Origin: Hyphomicrobiales bacterium
Lineage (GTDB): Bacteria > Pseudomonadota > Alphaproteobacteria > Rhizobiales > Aestuariivirgaceae
Direction: 5' to 3'
Assembly (NCBI GenBank): GCA_013002595.1
Contig: JABDJG010000399.1
Coordinates: forward strand, 1 to 8,009
Length of the DNA stretch: 8,009 nt
Position 1 is the first letter of the stretch; every line of letters starts with the position of its first letter. This document shows, one piece after another, positions 5,074 to 8,009 of this stretch. The translations under genes were made by a program, and so were the position numbers. Under the pieces are notes generated by a model. The model was not told the origin of the DNA, made no database searches, and saw only the letters and a program-made list of their open reading frames with translations.

Positions 5074-7392
5074 TCAGAACCGGGTTCCGACACTGAACCG
5101 CAAGAGCTCTTTTTCATCCGTCTTGGCTTTCAAGACCGGATAGGCGACGTCAAGCCGCAGCGGACCGAATGGCGATTGCCAAAGCACACCCGCGCCAACA
5201 GAAGCGCGCAGCTCTGCGGAATCAAATACCGGTGCGCCAACCCTAGAATTCTCAGGCGCATTGAAGACCGTGCCGACATCCGAGAATACCGCCCCCTCGA
5301 TGCCGAATCCATCAGGCAGGCCGAGCGGGAAAATCACCTCCACGGTACCTACTGCATAGGTTTGGCCGCCAATCGAGTCGAATACACCGGGTGCGCCGGT
5401 TCTTTGCTGTTTTGGACCAACGCCTGAGCGCGCAAACCCACGGAACGTATCGGCACCGATGAAGAAACGGTCCACGACAGGAACGTTCTTGCCGTTCCAG
5501 CCTTCCATATGTCCAGCCTTGGCCTTGAGTTTCAAAATTACGCCGTCGTAGAACAGGGGCGTGAAGTAATAACCTGCGGCTTCGGATTTCAGGTAGAAGA
5601 CATCACCGCCAACACCGGCGACTTCCTCTGTCAACTCAAAACGGTACCCCGATGTCGGCTTCCTCGGGTTATCGATCATATCGTGGATGAATGTCGCGCC
5701 GACCAGTGACACCATTTGCTCGCCGTCGGTCTTGGCAATGGCCGGAGAAACCGAGGTGTTGTCGACATTGATGTCGCGATAGGTAAACCGGTAGCGGGTG
5801 CGCACCTGCGAGTATTCAGACAGCGGCAGGCCGAGCCGGAAGCCACCACCAACCTGCTGGATGGTGAATGAGCTCTCGTTGTCCTGGTCAGTACGGGTTG
5901 CAAATGCATCAACGCCAAAGCTGACATTGCGATCGAGGAAATACGGCTCCGTGAAGCTGAAGTCCACCGATTGCCGCTTGAAACTAAGCGCCGTGCCAAG
6001 ACGAACTTCCTGGCCCCTGCCGAGCAGGTTGCGTTCAGTGACGTTGACCGAGCCGATAACCTGTTCAACCGTTGAATAACCAGCCGAAAAGTTGATCGTG
6101 CCGGTTGATTTTTCTTCAACGTAGATCTCGAGCACCAGTTTATCGGGTGCACTGCCAGGTTTTTCGCGGAAATCAATTTTCTCGAAGAAGTCGAGACCAG
6201 TCAGCCGGCGGCGGCTGCGCTCGATCAGGATGCGGTTATAGGCATCGCCCTCAACCAGTCGCAATTCGCGGCGGATGACCTTGTCGAGTGTGCGCGTGTT
6301 ACCAACGATATCGATGCGCTCGATATAAACCCGCGGTCCCTCGGTCAATTCAAACGACACATCAAGCTTGCGGTTTACTTCATCGCGGACAATGTTCGGT
6401 TCGACGCGGGCAAAGGCAAAACCGGCCTTGCCGGCCTCGATGGTCATTTTTTCGATCGACTTGTCGACCTTGCTGGCATCGTAAATCTGACCGTCCTGCA
6501 GCGTAATCACACCGGCCAACTTGTCCGGATCCAAAGATGTCTGTCCGGTGTTGACGGTAATCGAGTTCACCGAATACTGCGGGCCTTCATCGACGGTGAA
6601 CGTGATGAAAAAGCTCTCACCGTCTCGCGCCAGTTCGGCGTTCGCTGAGATAACCTGGAAATCGGCAAACCCGTGTTTGAGGTAATGCCGGCGCAGCAGT
6701 TCGCGGTCGAAATTCAGCCGGTCCGGATCATAGTTGTCGGTGCGGCTGAAAAAATTCCACCAGCTGCTTTCCGAGGTTGTCACGACCGAGCGCAACTGGC
6801 CATCACTGAAGGCCTTGTTTCCGGCAAAGGTGATGCTGCGAATCTTAGTCGAACTGCCCTCGACAATCTCATAGACCAGATTAACGCGGTTCTGCGACAG
6901 CTTGATGATTTTCGGCTCAACCCGGGCGGCAAAGTAGCCGGAGCGGCGATAAAGCGCGATCAGGCGTTCCACGTCACTTTGGGCCTTGGCGCGGGTGAAA
7001 ATCTGGCGATCGCGCAACTGGACTTCGGCAGTCAAGGTCTTGTCCTTGATTTCCGAGTTGCCCTCAAAGCGCACCAGATTGATAAGCGGGTTTTCCTCAA
7101 CATAGACAACCAGTGCAGAGCCGCGCTGTGAAATGCGAACATCTGAAAACAGGCCGGTCTGGAACAGCGACTTGATCGATTCATCGATCGCATCGGCGCT
7201 GGCCCGCTCGCCTGGTGTGACCTGCATGTAGGATTGTACGGTTTCAGCCTCTACACGCTGGTTGCCCTCAACGATGATTCTCGACACCACCTGGGCATAG
7301 GCCGGACGGACCGTGGTGCTGGCAACGGCCAGCGGTAACCCTAACGACAAGGCCAGGGCCAATCGTCCAACAGATACAAAACGATAACTCAT
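5074..7392 (-). CDS. bamA: Outer membrane protein assembly factor BamA (Omp85 family)
   Basis: BamA folds and inserts beta-barrel proteins into the outer membrane as the core of the BAM complex. This 772-residue copy is complete and of normal length. A signal peptide (1-33, cleaved at AYA|Q) is followed by five POTRA domains at about 35-101, 102-179, 182-270, 273-352 and 355-427, several containing a GN-type turn (VEGNQRV, FEGNSEI, FAGNKAF, IVGNTRT). The 16-stranded barrel fills 430-772. In it, GADTFRGFARSGVG (647-660) holds the Arg-Gly-Phe of the L6 loop that contacts the barrel wall. The protein ends in Phe (SVGTRF), the usual outer-membrane C-terminal signal. The minus-strand GGGTGGA at 7410-7404 lies 11 bases before the ATG. 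It lies 127 bp downstream of rseP, as in many alphaproteobacteria. Unusually, lpxD does not follow it. Downstream it converges on the membrane-protein gene, 52 bp away. Confidence 0.97.
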   Translation of the reverse strand: MSYRFVSVGRLALALSLGLPLAVASTTVRPAYAQVVSRIIVEGNQRVEAETVQSYMQVTPGERASADAIDESIKSLFQTGLFSDVRISQRGSALVVYVEENPLINLVRFEGNSEIKDKTLTAEVQLRDRQIFTRAKAQSDVERLIALYRRSGYFAARVEPKIIKLSQNRVNLVYEIVEGSSTKIRSITFAGNKAFSDGQLRSVVTTSESSWWNFFSRTDNYDPDRLNFDRELLRRHYLKHGFADFQVISANAELARDGESFFITFTVDEGPQYSVNSITVNTGQTSLDPDKLAGVITLQDGQIYDASKVDKSIEKMTIEAGKAGFAFARVEPNIVRDEVNRKLDVSFELTEGPRVYIERIDIVGNTRTLDKVIRRELRLVEGDAYNRILIERSRRRLTGLDFFEKIDFREKPGSAPDKLVLEIYVEEKSTGTINFSAGYSTVEQVIGSVNVTERNLLGRGQEVRLGTALSFKRQSVDFSFTEPYFLDRNVSFGVDAFATRTDQDNESSFTIQQVGGGFRLGLPLSEYSQVRTRYRFTYRDINVDNTSVSPAIAKTDGEQMVSLVGATFIHDMIDNPRKPTSGYRFELTEEVAGVGGDVFYLKSEAAGYYFTPLFYDGVILKLKAKAGHMEGWNGKNVPVVDRFFIGADTFRGFARSGVGPKQQRTGAPGVFDSIGGQTYAVGTVEVIFPLGLPDGFGIEGAVFSDVGTVFNAPENSRVGAPVFDSAELRASVGAGVLWQSPFGPLRLDVAYPVLKAKTDEKELLRFSVGTRF

Positions 7393-7519
7393 ACGTAAAT
7401 TAATCCACCCGAACCTGATAGGCCGCCCTGCCAGTTTGAATCTTAATGCTTCTTTTACTTTGTTTTAAGCGCGTTTGGAACCTACCTCTTGGCATTTTTT
7501 TCAACCTCGGGGCCCGGCT
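7393..7519 (-). promoter_or_regulatory. rseP-bamA intergenic gap, possible bamA promoter
   Basis: This 127-bp, partly AT-rich gap between rseP and bamA is long for tightly coupled genes and could hold a separate bamA promoter. Apart from the GGGTGGA ribosome binding site just before bamA, I could not pick a convincing -35/-10 pair, and I found no terminator hairpin with a T-run for rseP on the minus strand. Read-through from rseP is equally possible. Confidence 0.25.
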
Positions 7520-8009
7520 CTAAGACGAGAAGAATCTTGCGATATCGTTCCAAGTCGCAACGATCATAAGTGTCAGGACAAGGGCAAATCCCACCTTGAA
7601 TCCAATGTCCTGTGCATTTTGACCGAGCGGTTTTCCCCTTACCGCTTCAGCAGCGTAATACATTAGGTGTCCGCCATCCAGCATTGGAATGGGAAATAGG
7701 TTAATCAATCCGATACTGACGGACAGAAGTGCCGCAAGCTGGATCAAAGCGTTAATACCGCCTTTAGTTGTGACATAGCCAGTGGTCCTGGCAATGCCCA
7801 GGGGGCCGGACAATTGTTTGGCAGATTGCTTGCCGCGTATGATGCCGGCTACGTAGGTCAAAGTGGTGATCGTGATATCCCAGGTTCTTTCCACGCCCAA
7901 AGTGACCGACTGACCGAAGTTGCGCTGCTCGACTTTGGAGCTTTCGCTTCGGATTCCCAGCAAATACACATCATACGTTCCACCGAGGAAGTGATCTTGC
8001 TGCGTCACC
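7520..8009 (-). CDS. rseP: RseP-type site-2 zinc metalloprotease, C-terminal part (5' end cut by the window edge)
   Basis: This is the C-terminal part (162 full codons) of the RseP/MmpA family of intramembrane site-2 proteases, which cut membrane-bound regulators such as anti-sigma factors and remnant signal peptides. The fragment begins at the end of a PDZ domain (YDVYLLGIRSES). It continues with a membrane-associated region (about 36-60) and the conserved LSGPLGIA stretch. Next comes a helix with the NLFPIPMLDGGHL motif, whose Asp (residue 111 of the fragment) is the third zinc ligand, and then a last transmembrane helix (about 137-153). The HExxH zinc site lies beyond the right edge and cannot be checked. 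The frame stays open to the edge, so the apparent start at 8008 (a GTG) is internal. rseP upstream of bamA is a widespread proteobacterial order. It ends in TAG at 7522-7520. Confidence 0.95.
   Translation of the reverse strand, partial: VTQQDHFLGGTYDVYLLGIRSESSKVEQRNFGQSVTLGVERTWDITITTLTYVAGIIRGKQSAKQLSGPLGIARTTGYVTTKGGINALIQLAALLSVSIGLINLFPIPMLDGGHLMYYAAEAVRGKPLGQNAQDIGFKVGFALVLTLMIVATWNDIARFFSS

Noticed and set aside
5676..6176. 166-codon minus-strand frame overlapping bamA
   Set aside because: It is a frame-shifted reading of the bamA barrel region, rich in Arg and Ser as expected of an out-of-frame translation.
6673..7131. 152-codon open frame antisense to bamA
   Set aside because: It lies wholly inside the POTRA-coding part of bamA on the other strand, its translation shows no recognisable domain, and it is best explained as a shadow of the real gene.
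7477..7504. GGAAC sequence and T-run between rseP and bamA, considered as an ECF sigma promoter or a terminator
   Set aside because: GGAAC is on the + strand, pointing away from bamA, with no matching -10 at the right distance. The T-run is also on the + strand, where no gene ends.

Overview
The window reads as chromosomal DNA of an alphaproteobacterium, most likely Rhizobiales/Hyphomicrobiales-like. The evidence is the gene order rseP > bamA on the minus strand with gltA close by, and the alphaproteobacterial character of the 772-residue BamA. GC content is moderate, and by eye there is no sharp break in base composition. No tRNA, rRNA, transposase, integrase or CRISPR array was seen.

Layout, left to right: (1) the 3' end of gltA, type II citrate synthase, + strand, cut by the left edge; (2) a minus-strand pair, 441-3048, in which an ATP-grasp ligase is followed with a short overlap by a Wzx/MATE-like polysaccharide flippase; (3) a 237-bp divergent intergenic region, 3049-3285, with a good ribosome binding site at each end; (4) a plus-strand pair, 3286-5021, made of a secreted six-repeat NHL beta-propeller and a six-helix membrane protein with conserved-looking Asp/Glu/His residues; (5) on the minus strand, bamA (outer-membrane protein insertase) and, upstream of it, the 3' end of rseP (site-2 protease), cut by the right edge.

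How the genes fit together: gltA, bamA and rseP are housekeeping genes. In many Rhizobiales, bamA is followed by lpxD-fabZ-lpxA-lpxI-lpxB (lipid A synthesis) and then gltA. Here those lpx genes are absent between bamA and gltA, and the four-gene module sits in their place. The module looks like an envelope or surface-glycan accessory set: a cytoplasmic ligase, a lipid-linked glycan exporter, a periplasmic or surface propeller and a polytopic membrane protein of unknown activity. It has no glycosyltransferase, polymerase or ligase of its own in the window. The main points for follow-up are the loss or relocation of the lpx block and the uncharacterised membrane protein with its DE-x4-HE, H-x3-D and EE-x2-K patterns.
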